Below are positions 1-10,821 of a stretch of DNA of 64,000 bases, piece by piece. This stretch comes from Saccharum officinarum (taxonomy: Eukaryota > Streptophyta > Magnoliopsida > Poales > Poaceae). Within the stretch, counting starts at the first letter, position 1, and each line of letters starts with the position of its first letter. The translations under genes and the position numbers were made by a program. The notes beneath the pieces are model-generated. The model made no database searches. It was given only the letters and a program-made list of their open reading frames with translations, and had not been told where the DNA came from. The stretch is taken from positions 45,794,562 through 45,858,561 of the forward strand of contig CM036191.1 of the NCBI GenBank assembly GCA_020631735.1, in the 5' to 3' direction.

Positions 1-52
1 CAATTTCTAACTAGGCTTGCGTCCTACAGTCATCATTGCTGTGATACCACTC
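1..52 (-). mobile_element. Start of internal region of Gypsy element A (leader and PBS)
   Basis: Read on the minus strand, this follows directly after the LTR terminus at 53. It contains a primer-binding site like that of the other Gypsy elements here, then a leader phrase (ACTGTAGGACGCAAGCC) shared with the leaders at 38550 and 47210. The rest of element A, including any gag-pol, lies left of the window. Confidence 0.8.
38..49 (-). promoter_or_regulatory. Primer-binding site of element A
   Basis: Minus-strand sequence TGGTATCACAGC lies 3 bases inside the LTR end. It differs by one base from TGGTATCAGAGC, the initiator-tRNA-Met type PBS used by the other Gypsy elements in this window. Confidence 0.75.
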
Positions 53-972
53 TGTCACACCCAGTTTTAAGAATAAAACCAGATATACACTATATGTGAA
101 ATAAAGGAGTTAAATCTCACATATAGCCACAGATAAGTGTAATATCAAGAGACAAATGCTTAATATACATAACTCCATAGTATAAAATATACCTTAGAGA
201 GCAACACAGTGAAAAGACAACTCCAAATACTGGGTGTAGACTTCACTCCAGGAACAAACTCACTGGTTGCTCACAATTCTAAACTTCTCCTGAGGTGTGG
301 GGGAAAATAGCAAGAGTGAGTCCATGTCGAACTCCGCAAGCATAGCAACAAGGTAGTATAGATCCCATAAACTCATGATCAATGTACCGTAATCAATATA
401 AAGAATAATCGATAAGTAAATGAACATCTTAACAAAACAAGAATCATCATCTTTAATATAGATGTCTCCAAGGCCGCTCGTGTCCGTGAGCACGGCTAGT
501 ATACCGGTTTAATAAACTCTGCATAGAGGTGTACACTTTCACTGTGAGTCATGATTACCCATATGCCCGGGGCGGCCAATCCCCAAAACACTCCCAAGGT
601 GAGCAGGCAGGGTTCACTATGAAACCTTTCAAAGGTTCGTCTAACAAGTTAGGGCCGCTAGGTTTTCAAAGTCAGTCTGTGTGATACAACCAGTCCCAGG
701 GATCCACAGTCTGCTTTTCCCCATTTGTGCCACAAGGGTAACCTCTAACAAGCTAGAAAAGGTCCTCATACTTGACTAAAGCCAGAGCCATATAGCCCTC
801 ACAGTTGTACTGTAAATCCCGGAGGTTCACGTACATACAAGATCTTATGTTGCTAAAAAGTCATTTCTTAACCATCATAGTACTTATATTAATTAAGTCA
901 CAAGATCATGGTCACAGAAGAAAAACCCAAACTATACTTACCTTAAATCAAGATTCTTTCTCTGATCCAAAT
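53..972 (-). repeat. 5' LTR of element A, promoter-distal (3') part
   Basis: On the minus strand this ends in GGTGTGACA next to the PBS and matches the last ~1 kb of the LTR at 43882-47186 (same family). It shares blocks such as the reverse complement of ACTCACAGTGAAAGTGTAC (531-549) and of GAGTTCGACATGGACTCAC (316-334). It stops at the CAAAT target duplication of element B and resumes at 16130. Short ORFs here are chance. Confidence 0.85.
968..972. repeat. Left target-site duplication of element B
   Basis: CAAAT immediately before the TGTAACACC terminus. The same five bases follow the other end of B at 16125-16129. Confidence 0.9.
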
Positions 973-2446
973 TGTAACACCCTAGGTGTTTATCACTCAT
1001 TAAGTAGTGGGTTGAGCTCAAACATGATAGATTCAGTGGAGGTGAGCCTAATCTAAACTTGGATGTTACTCCTTTGCTTTGCATATAGGACTTTCTCAAG
1101 ATATAAGCTTGGGTAGTGTTATTACAATATATTCATGTGTCTCACCTTAGTACCTATCTATATTGATCCCTGGAAAAGTTTCATGAAGTTTGAAATCAAA
1201 AAGTCACATGAAATGATAAGTTATATGCTTGTTTGGATTATAACTAACACCTGCCTTACATCCCATGGAGACTAGTGTTTATGCAACATACAAATGCAAC
1301 ATGCGCAACACATCTTGGACACATGTGGAACAACCTAGTGGAACATGTGTAGCATGTATCTTGAAACAACCACATGAAATGACTATAGCATTTCACTTGA
1401 GTTCTATGTTTCAAGGCATATGAGGCCTACACTTTTGTGCAACCTATGCATGGTGGGTATGTTTGGCCTCTACAACACCTTAACTACACTTAGGACACTC
1501 TATGGAACAATGTTCATGTTGATCATTTTGCCTAAATGTGCTCCTAAGTGATGGTTGACCATGTATGGACCCTAGAACCCTTTTGTTTGACCATTTCAAA
1601 AGTGTGACTTAGAAGCTTTACACGACTGTGCACCCTTTAACAAAGTTGTAGGGAATTTTATAAGGAACAAACTTTGTTTAAGAGTCAAGTCATGGAAATG
1701 TAGGAACATGCTCAAACAGGACCCCAAGTCAGTTTTGACCTGCTGTTTGGCACTTAGCCAATTTGGCTAAGTCTGGACTGTACAACAGTTTCAAGTGGCT
1801 TACCTTGAAGCACTCTACCTCCCAAACTAGGCAGAACCAGCTCTAGCTCATATTGGCAATATTGTAGTGCTCACATAGCTCTATGATTTTGTCAACAACA
1901 CTATGACCTAATTCCCACTAGTACAAGAGCTACAGAGCCTCAAAGATCGTGTTTCAGTTGGGTTCCTACTGAAACTGAAATTTCAGTTTCGTGTGCTCGA
2001 CTTTGGAGCTCTGTATATTGTGATCTAAGCTGAACCAACTCAAGGTCCTTTAATAAAAGTTGTAGATTGAGTTGTGTACAACAAACTTTGCTTTTAGAGC
2101 ATGCCATTTTTCAGCGTGAAAAATAAGTCAAACGCTGGGCCAAAATTTGAATCTAAAGCTGTTTTCAGACTTAGAATATTTAAGTCCGAGATTGTAACAA
2201 CTCGATTGGCATTCCACGTTCTCCAAATTGGTTGAGCAACTCAAGTTGGTCCAAATGTAAAAGTTGGATCTTATATGATAAGGAAGAGCATGCAAAAAGT
2301 TGGGTTTAGTTTGATCGAGTTTTGACCTCCAAAGGTGAGTTTCCGTGACCTTTGTCAATATGTTGACATTGCCATCTTGGGGTTTGTTTAGACACTAATC
2401 TGTTGCTCTAATGGCATGGAACCCTAAATAAGAAATGTAGAGCATT

Positions 2447-3350
2447 ATGCGGGCTGCAACTTTGCTTTTGGGTCCATGTCCAAATTCGGCCTGCAACCGG
2501 TCTAAAATCGTGTCCCACGCTGATCGCTTCGCTGCCTGCCACGTGCTCGGTAAAATGCCTCTATGGGCGGCGCGTGTCCGTGAGCGTGGCAGCCATGCGA
2601 GAGCTTGCCCCACTCCATTGATGCGTGCGCCAGCCTCCTGTCGTACCTCAGAGCCCTCCAAAGCGGACGCCCGAGCTTCTCACTCCCCTCTATCCCTCAT
2701 TCCTCTCTGCCTCTCCCTCGCTCGGCTCCGCCCGGAGCGCGCACGCCGCGATGGCCGCCCATGGAGCTCCGGCCGCCGCTGCGTTCCCACCGCTCCGAGC
2801 TCCCTCTCATTCCACCGTGAGCACCACCACCTTCACCTTGCCACGATTCATCTTTGGCACGAGCTCTCAACTCGCGTTCACCTCGCCTGCCGCTGGGAAC
2901 CGCCACCGCCACCGTGTAGTCGCCGCCGCGGCCGGCCGCGCGCGTGGCCAGACCACCACCAGCTGAGCCTAATCGGGCTGCCAGTGCCCACGCCTGCGGG
3001 CTTGGCCGCCATTGCCCCTGTGCACCTTCCCCGGCCGCCCAGCCACCGGAGCACCACCGCCGTCGACACTGCCCCTACGGAGCCGCCCACGCACGTGGTC
3101 AACAGGCCATAGACCACCTCGGCCCCTACTACGAGTGCCTATGGACGCGCCTCGCCGCCCTGGTGCTTCCCCACCACTTCACCACGGCCGCCGACGACCT
3201 CACCGGCCGGAGGAGTGCCGGCCGACACTCTCTCCCCGCCTCCCCTGTTTCCGGCGCCGGAGGAAGGAGACCTCCTGTCTCTCTGTCTCTCTCTGTGAAT
3301 GACAAGTGGGCCCAATGGTCCAGCAGGTCCCACATGTCGGTTATGTGGTG
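2447..3350 (+). other. GC-rich, CpG-rich island inside the 5' LTR of B
   Basis: Abrupt change from AT-rich flanks to a C/G-rich segment with pyrimidine runs (CTCCCTC, CTCTCTCTCTGTG) and several overlapping ORFs of up to 221 codons on the plus strand and ~80-100 codons on the minus strand. Composition resembles a grass 5' leader or first exon. Comparable islands sit at the start of the transcribed part of the LTRs at 35980-36660 and 44150-44760. I infer a transcribed leader; a captured host exon is the alternative. No protein family recognised. Confidence 0.55.
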
Positions 3351-6213
3351 ACAGACTTGGGTACCGAATTGGGTGCACCTAGCAAAATTAGTTAGGGTTG
3401 TGTCAATTCTGATTTTGAATTCTAATTTCATGTTAATTTTCTAAAATTCATATCTCATGCTGGATAATTCCAAAAATAGCAAAAGTGGACTTTTTCGAAA
3501 CCTTGAGAAAAGATCTATGCAGTAGAGTCATAATATGTTACATGTTTGTAGATATTTTCTGATGTTTTTATTTAAGCTTTAAAAATACTCTAAAATACTT
3601 ATAAACTTGACCAGAGCCATATCTTGAGTTTTAGAACTCCAAAAATAGTGATTCTTGTTTTGTTAATTTTGTGTTACATGTACTTGCTAGGAAAAATATT
3701 AAACACACTATTTGTTCACTGTTTTCTTAGGGTTTTGATTGGACCTTGATAAATAAGGAATTCACATTATATTGCTTGTTATTTTTATATCTTGAGTTGT
3801 GCTACTCCAATTGATGTGAAATTTTTATGGTAGACTTGTAATGCTATGGATGTACTGTGGTATAAATTTCATAGTCATTGCTTACTGTATGCTCAAGTTA
3901 TTGAGTTAACTTGTTTAGGGCTTAATAAATAGCTTATAAATAATATATAAATGATAAAATAGAAAATGTTGTTCCATCACCTTATTATGATGTTACTCTT
4001 TGATGTTAGTTCATTCTATGGCCATGTGTTCACAGAAAATATTGAGTTTTAGGTTTAACTCGCTCTCACATGATTTATTACAATAGCTATTTGTCTTTTT
4101 CATAGAGGTTGATATACTTGCCCAAATAATTTGAAATTTGGACAGTAGACTTTTGAGAGCATTTGTAGACCACTGTAATTTTGGTAGAATTTATTGAGCA
4201 TTTATGGTAGGTGTTCATAATTCCACCTAATTATCTAAATAAAATAAGAAAATGCATTAAAAGAATTTATCTAGGAATGCACACTATGTTTTCTAGTGTT
4301 CATTAGTCATGTGTGACATGTTGGTAAAGTTGGTTTTGTCCAATTATATGTTTGCAACATAAGTTAATAATTATTTCTTGCAAATGAAGTTTCTGGACAG
4401 ATTTGGAAACTTGGCAAAATTCTTCATGATAATTTGTTTTGTTGTGAAACTTGTTTATACAAAAGTTGTAGATAATTTATATATCTAGCTGCTGTTAAAA
4501 TTTGGTGGTATTTGGCTATGTGGTTTAAGAGTTATAGCTGTTTAAAGTTGGGGTACAGAATTGCTTGCTCTCTGTCTTGTTAGACCAGTTTCTGTATTTG
4601 TGTAAATTCGACATGTTAAACTTTGGAATCATGCTGTGATGTTTATAAATGAAATATAGATATTTTCATAAGCTTTTCATAATGTCTTCTTGCCAGTAAT
4701 TTGGAGTTGTAGATCTGCAGTTATGATTAAATTACTCAGCTGTTGGTCTGATGTCCAGAAGGTAGCAATTTCTAGTTCTAGTACTTTGATTAACTTTGCC
4801 ATGCTAATGTGTTGAAGTGTGACTCATACCTTTGAAAGTACTTGGGTTGGTACCCTAGGATCTTATAAGACTTGTGTCTTGATTGATGTGTTTGAATCTT
4901 CTATGTAATGCCTTAGTGAGGATTAAGTTAATTAGCTCTAGGTGTTTAGGAGAACTTTGGTATGCTTGTTTGATTACTTTGTTTATTACACTTCTATGCA
5001 TTCATACATATGCATTGTTGCACCTCATTTAGGTACGTTAGCTGAAGCACGTGAAGGATCTAAGGTGGAGCCAAATCCGAAGATGGAGTTGGTGGATCCA
5101 TCCCGAAGATCGAAGGACCGGACAAGTGGTAGATTGGAAGATGCTCGCCAAGTGAATTCATCTGACATACTCTAACTTGAGTCGGATTCCAGGCAAGCCC
5201 CGGAGCATTATAAGCCTCCTACCTTCAAAGCAATTAATTCTATATATGTTATAAGTATTGTTGCATTAAGTGGTAGGAGTTGGTTGGAAACCCTTGCTGC
5301 ATTATATCATTCCTTGTCCAGATATATGAATCCTTGAATCCTACATAGACTAGGATCGAGTAGATGCTTAGCCCTGCTTTAAGCGGTAGAAGTCAGGTGA
5401 TTTCCTGTCACCTGCGAGATATAGGGATATTCATATATGGCACGGTTGGCTATATTTGCTATCGTAGAAAGGAACCATGTGTTAATAAAATGAAATGAGA
5501 CCGGGCGGGATGATGATAGTGAAGCGACAAGGCATGGAGGTCTTGGGTGTGAATCTATCCCCGTCTGAGTCGTTTAAGGACTGATTCGCTGTACGTCCTT
5601 GAGTCATGTTGAACGCAGTCTAACACTTAGTTAGGCCAGGAATCGAATGGTAGGTTGCTTCTTGGAGGAGAGAAAGGATGTGCTTGGGGACATTGGCGTG
5701 AGACCAAGGTGGGGTTAGAGTCCCTATCACCTGGCAGAGTGTCACCCTTGGGGTCACGACATCATTAGGACCCGCGATTCCTGAATCATTTGAAAAGGTG
5801 GCTTGTGCGACCCTGGCAGGGGCTTGCACGGTGAGTGTTAGAAATACCCCTCCAGCTGGATAGGAATTCGATTGGAATCGCCGTCGCTCCAGGTTAGTGA
5901 GCACTTGACTTGAGCAACGGTAACGTAGATTCCATTAAATTGAACGGATGGTTAATTGGATCACGATGGAAAGATTGCCTCAATTTATACCTGCTATGGT
6001 TAATATTGTTTGCTCCTAATAAAGTGAGTGCTCTAGTACAGGTTCTAATATAGATGATAGGTTAATGATAATTAACTTGATGCTTAAGCATTAATGACTG
6101 ATCATCTATATTAAGCTTTTATGTAAAATTCTGTCAAGCTAGCCCCACTTTATATCAGCCTTGCATGATCCTTGGTGTCACCTTATTTCTGGTTTCTGAC
6201 GGGTAAGTCTAGC

Positions 6214-6233
6214 TGAGTACTTTGTCGTACTCA
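6214..6233 (+). other. Perfect short hairpin near the 3' end of B's 5' LTR
   Basis: TGAGTAC, six-base loop, GTACTCA. It lies between a donor-like GGGTAAGT and an acceptor-like TTGTTGCAG, and is identical in the other LTR at 15656-15675. Confidence 0.6.
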
Positions 6234-6684
6234 GGGTTTTTTCCCCACTTGTTGCAGGTTGTGATGTATCATGGCGACTGCAAGAGTTGGTTGGCTCCTG
6301 TCTTGTGGCAGAGTGTAATCATGGGCATGATCCTTCTTATTTACCTTATCTCTAATGCTTTTGTAGGAAGTCGACCGTGGTACTGGCATGTATTTGAAAT
6401 AACAATAATGTTAGTTTCAAATTACTTTGCTTCCGCTACTTTTGAACTTAAGTTGTAATAACTATGTTGAACTCCGATGTAAATTGATTTACTTGTGAAA
6501 TGGTTATGACATGTGACTTGTTATGTTGAATCACTACGATCTTGGCTTGTATGTTGGTTGGTTTGAAATCCCTCGTGATTTCATTGGACTACCGGAGTTA
6601 TATGGGCTCAAGTGTGAGAATTTGATCACTTCGGTGATTGTTTTTATACTTGTGCTCTTATAATTTGGACGGTTCCGTTACAGC

Positions 6685-6696
6685 TGGTATCAGAGC
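6685..6696 (+). promoter_or_regulatory. Primer-binding site of element B
   Basis: TGGTATCAGAGC, two bases after the LTR end. Complementary to the 3' end of initiator tRNA-Met, the common plant LTR-element primer. Confidence 0.9.
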
Positions 6697-7920
6697 AAGA
6701 TTCAACATTAAACTTGTCGTATGTGTATTTAAAACAAAGGATTTGTTTTATAAAATCAGTTTTATCAACTTATAGCTATATATGGGTTTGTGAAAACTAA
6801 ATTCTAAATCTAAGTATGCCAGTGGTCAATTTCCTTATGCCCATATAAGGATTATTAGGTGGCTTATATAAGTACTAACTTGGGGGTTTTTCATTTATGC
6901 ATCTACGCCCAGGCCAAGGTATGTATGTGTGATAACTCTCCCACACTATGCTACCCGGTGTGTAAGATTAGAGGTAGCCTTCATATATGAAATAGCCATA
7001 TATGTTGCTAGTTTACTTTATGCACCATCGCACCTACGCTCAGGTAAGTGTGAGTTGTGAGAGCATGACCGTCCAACTAGCGGTCTAGGGGAGAGCTAGT
7101 TTTGGTTACTGGATTATTTACATGTTACACACATGTATATATGAAGGTACTTAATTGTGGGTGATTGATGATTCGGGTAGTTTTGGTGCTACATGTATAT
7201 ATACGGGGGTATATGTACATGGGAGTGCTTAGAATTTCACCTTCCTGTTTCATTGTGTGCTATATTTGGGGAAATGTTGGGCTGCAATGAAACTTTTCTG
7301 CAAGTACGCTAACCACGAATGCGTAAGTCGAATATAGCTGACGACTAGCTATATATCGAGAGAGTGCGTGTTATGCCACCGACATAGAACGTGATCGCCA
7401 CCTTAGGTTGGCAATCTTGTGAGGACGAATAGGACGAAGCATGCATTATCATGATTGTTGCTTTATGCATGGCTATGCTCCTCTCACCCTTATTCTATAT
7501 TAAGTAACTTGTGATTGATGTGGTACACTATCTTTCTTGTGTGGAGTAAAACAAGAATGCCTTGTTCCATGTTGCATAAATAGAAAGTGATTGAGAAAAA
7601 TGTGTGTTTAGCTTTGCTAGAAATAATTGTGGGTACATGCTTGAACCTATAGATGCCCTCTAGTTTAGCCAAATGGTGGATATGTTGATCATACCAACAA
7701 TTGCAAATGCTTTAGACCTCCCTTAAGTAATTATGGATTCTCAGGAATGAATTAAATTAGTTGGTCTAAGGTAACAATATTTAGAGCTACTAGAATAACG
7801 TGTTTGTGTACTCTCATGTTAAGTAGAACAAAGGCAAGCTTTGTTTTGCTTGTCGAATGTTGGCTGCTAGAACGTTTTCTGTTGCAGTGATGCTTTCATG
7901 GTCATAATGGTGTTTTCTGT

Positions 7921-8640
7921 AGTTATGGAGAATACCAAAATTATAGCTAACTTACACATCTAGCTTGTCCAAAAATTTCATGACATCAGGCATTATGGTT
8001 TGAAAGTTATGACTTTTAGAAGTTTGCTGTTAGGTTTTGTTTATGTTCGGCATAGATCTGAATGTTGGGTTTGTTTGACCTGTGTACATATGGAATCATG
8101 TCTTGGAGATAATAGAAGAAGTGTAGTACTTTTTCTAAGCTTTCCAAAATATCCTATAGCACTAATTGTGGTGGTCTAAATCTCTAGTTATGAGCTTGCA
8201 AAGTGGAATGATAGAATCTGTCCAAATCTGGGCAGAGATATCTTCTTTGTCTTGTTTGGCCTTGTTAGCTATAGAATCATCTTATTATGATAATAAGAAA
8301 GTTATAGACAACTTAATAAGCTTTACATAAAGTTAAGGCTCAGCCTTGTTGTGTCTCTAGAACTCCTGCTATGCATTTTTGAAGTTCTTGTCAGTTTTCT
8401 GTCCACATTGGTACAAATCTGAAACATTAGCAATTTTGGGTCGTGTTAAGCTATGAATTAGTTTTTGGTATGAATAACAAACACGTGAAAAACTTCCTAA
8501 GCTTTCCATAAAGTCTAGGATCACCTTTATGGAAGGTCTACAACCTCAGTTATGGTTGAAACAAGTAGTTACTATGCTGCTATCTAGATTCTGTGCCCAC
8601 GCTAAGTTAGTCACCTTAGCTAGCGTTGTTTTGAGCTAAA
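7921..8640 (+). repeat. Decayed ~180-bp tandem repeat array inside B
   Basis: The anchor phrase TAAGCTTTCC or a close variant starts at 7961 (TAGCTTGTCC), 8136, 8317 (TAAGCTTTAC) and 8498, giving spacings of 175, 181 and 181. Each is preceded by a phrase like GTTGTAGACAACTT and followed ~45-50 bp later by an AGTTATG-type phrase. Two related units lie in the LTR at 4486 and 4669 (183 apart) and their counterparts in the 3' LTR. Units are heavily diverged. Confidence 0.6.
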
Positions 8641-10804
8641 CTTGTAGTTAGTTCGTGCTTGAGATGAATGTTTATTTGGGGTGAGCCTGGTGCTTGTTCA
8701 GACCACCCAATCTGTGTCATTTGAAATTCCTCATCGGGTGTATGTTCGGTAATGGTGTTACGATTAGCATTCTATGGTGCCGCGACGAAACCTAGGGCCT
8801 CCTTGTGACCGGCCGGCACATGGTTGTGCTACTGGGCACGCGCTGGTATCGAGGTTGCTAGTCATAGCCCATTATGGAATTACATCAATGTGGACTTTTC
8901 TGGTGAGATGTTCCTTGGTTATCTCTCCATATCGTATCGTAAGATCCATATCTTAGACCAAAAGTAGTGGAACTTCCTTCTAAAGTTGCTAAAATGAAAT
9001 TCTTTGAAGAACAGGTCACCGACATAAACATTAACAGACTGCAATATGTGGTAGTCAAGTGACTCTACTTAGTTGTCCTAGTATTGACGACCACCATCTA
9101 GTGAGCAACGTTTCTTATCTCTATTGGATATAAAGGACACACAACACTTACTACTGGACAAGTCATCCGTTGGATAAGACTCGATCATCACATTAAGCAA
9201 GTTTTAACCTTTGTATGCATAAGGACCATACCGTTGAGATCAACCATCTCTGGTGAGACTCCGTATCTGCTGACTTCGATGGCAACCATCTGCTTTGTAT
9301 AAACCATAATTATTGTGATCAAGAATGAAGATTTGAAACTTTTTAGTGTTGAGAGACAACTAATTAGTTACCAATAGGAAGGTTAATCTCTAGCTAGGTA
9401 ATGATTCTTTGGTAGCTATGAAGGCTAGGTCTTACAGAGCAATAACCAACAAGAAGTTAATCAACTAGCCAATAACTGGAGTGATACTCTATCGTCCAGA
9501 GTCATTGCGACCAAGTCAATTCCATCTTGGACAATCACACAGATAGTGCAAGGTGTTCTATCAGCTAAGGTGAAAAAGTAGAAAAAGTATGTGTTTTGCC
9601 TTGCAAAAGTAACCCGCAAGTTTAAAGCGTGTGCATCCTCAAATTGGTATGTAAATTAATAGTCGAGATCTGCTGTTGGATGGCCCTTTTGAGGTCTCAC
9701 AGATACTAGTTTACACTCTTTCATTTGCTTTTGCTTTCTCGTATCCCCAATGTACGAGCAACCTTGGTTTCTGCAAATCAATTTGAAAAGTGTCAAACAA
9801 TAGATTTACATCTTAGAGCTGTTGTTTGATCCTAAAAAGGAAGCCTCAAGGTGAAAGGTTGGCCTGACAAAGTTGCTACACTATAAGTCAACTCAACTTA
9901 TAGTGCAACTAAGTCACAAAGGAAAATTTTACTCAACCGCTTGGTGGTAGACTACTTCCCGCGGTTTAGTAAATATTACAACTTTTGTTGTCCTTAAGGC
10001 CTCGTTACATCTTTCTTTGGGAATTATTTTCCAATGATGACATACTTTGGTACCTTATACATGTTTTTACCAAGAGGTTGCATCTGATTCAACCTAGATA
10101 ACTGTTGTCTTTGGATAAAAGAATCTTATTAGGTAGCTGTTGGCAGGAATACGAAGCCAACAGAGTCAGCTATCACATTTACTGACCCCTCGACAGACTC
10201 AGATAATACAGTGTTGTCATCAGAGAAAGAGAACTACACACATGGAACCTAAAGTACTTTTCCATTAGTTGATATATGAATGTTTGAACATTTACGACCA
10301 ACATAGACCCTGTCTATTGTTTAGTCAGTATCCTATAACCTCAGAGGATGTTTGTCATCTATGATCTCACCCTTTTGGAAGGTTGTGCTCGAGCCATTTT
10401 GGTAGAGAACTACTTTTCAAACTTTGTGAACATAGGATCATTTCAATGAGTATACTTCTGAAGATTTCAGTCTAGTGTAAAGTTCATATGGCCTATGCTG
10501 TGATTCACTAAAGAATGAGATACTTATGAGTGGTTAGCTTATGGGTCAAATGATCTCTGTAGACTGAAACAAAGTACTGCGTTGTCTTGGATTCCTCCCA
10601 AAGTAACAATGCTTCATGGAAGTCAATGAAGGAAATTCTTCAGACAAAGTTGACCATTAAGAGCAAGTATCAGAAAGTGCCTTTGACCAAATTGTTCACC
10701 GATGTTGAAGCTTTGTAGCTGAATGCTATAGCAAATGTTGGGAACTAGATAACGTGCCGCTCTTCCTTAAAAGGTCTTCCATTCCGAATCTTGGGATGCG
10801 ATTC

Positions 10805-10821
10805 TTTTAAGGGGGGAGGGC
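10805..10821 (+). promoter_or_regulatory. Polypurine tract of element B
   Basis: TTTTAAGGGGGGAGGGC directly before the 3' LTR terminus TGTAACACC. Confidence 0.88.

Larger units (their letters stand above)
973..6682 (+). repeat. 5' LTR of element B (5710 bp)
   Basis: Repeats almost collinearly at 10822-16124. Termini are TGTAAC and GTTACA. It holds an AT-rich first part, a GC-rich island at about 2447-3350, a long AT-rich stretch with decayed ~180-bp repeats (4486, 4669), and a conserved hairpin near its end (6214-6233). It carries about 453 bp (near 5071-5523) missing from the 3' LTR and lacks about 45 bp present there (near 15030). ORFs in it occur on both strands of the GC island and look like composition artefacts. 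Confidence 0.92.
6683..10821 (+). mobile_element. Internal region of element B, non-coding
   Basis: About 4.1 kb between the LTRs. It contains the PBS, a decayed ~180-bp tandem array (about 7921-8640), and scattered short ORFs of at most ~67 codons. A 60-codon ORF begins at 8774 where a gag start might be expected. I see no zinc knuckle, protease, reverse transcriptase, RNase H or integrase motif in any frame. The last ~60 bp (GATGCGATTCTTTTAAGGGG) resembles the region before the 3' LTR of Del/Tekay elements. This is best described as a LARD-like interior. Confidence 0.8.

Noticed and set aside
2447..3431. Overlapping ORFs of 71-221 codons on both strands in the GC island of B's LTR (and the copies at 12312-13281)
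   Set aside because: They occur in nearly all frames of GC-rich DNA, their start and length change between the two LTRs, and no domain is recognisable. Treated as composition artefacts.
6222..6458. 78-codon hydrophobic ORF at the end of B's 5' LTR, also at 15664-15900
   Set aside because: Conserved only because the LTRs are recent duplicates; no family match and it overlaps the hairpin/splice-like signals.
7490..8956. Degenerate gag-pol in the interior of B
   Set aside because: I looked for knuckle, DSGA, YXDD and integrase motifs in all frames by eye and saw none; a profile search could still find remnants.
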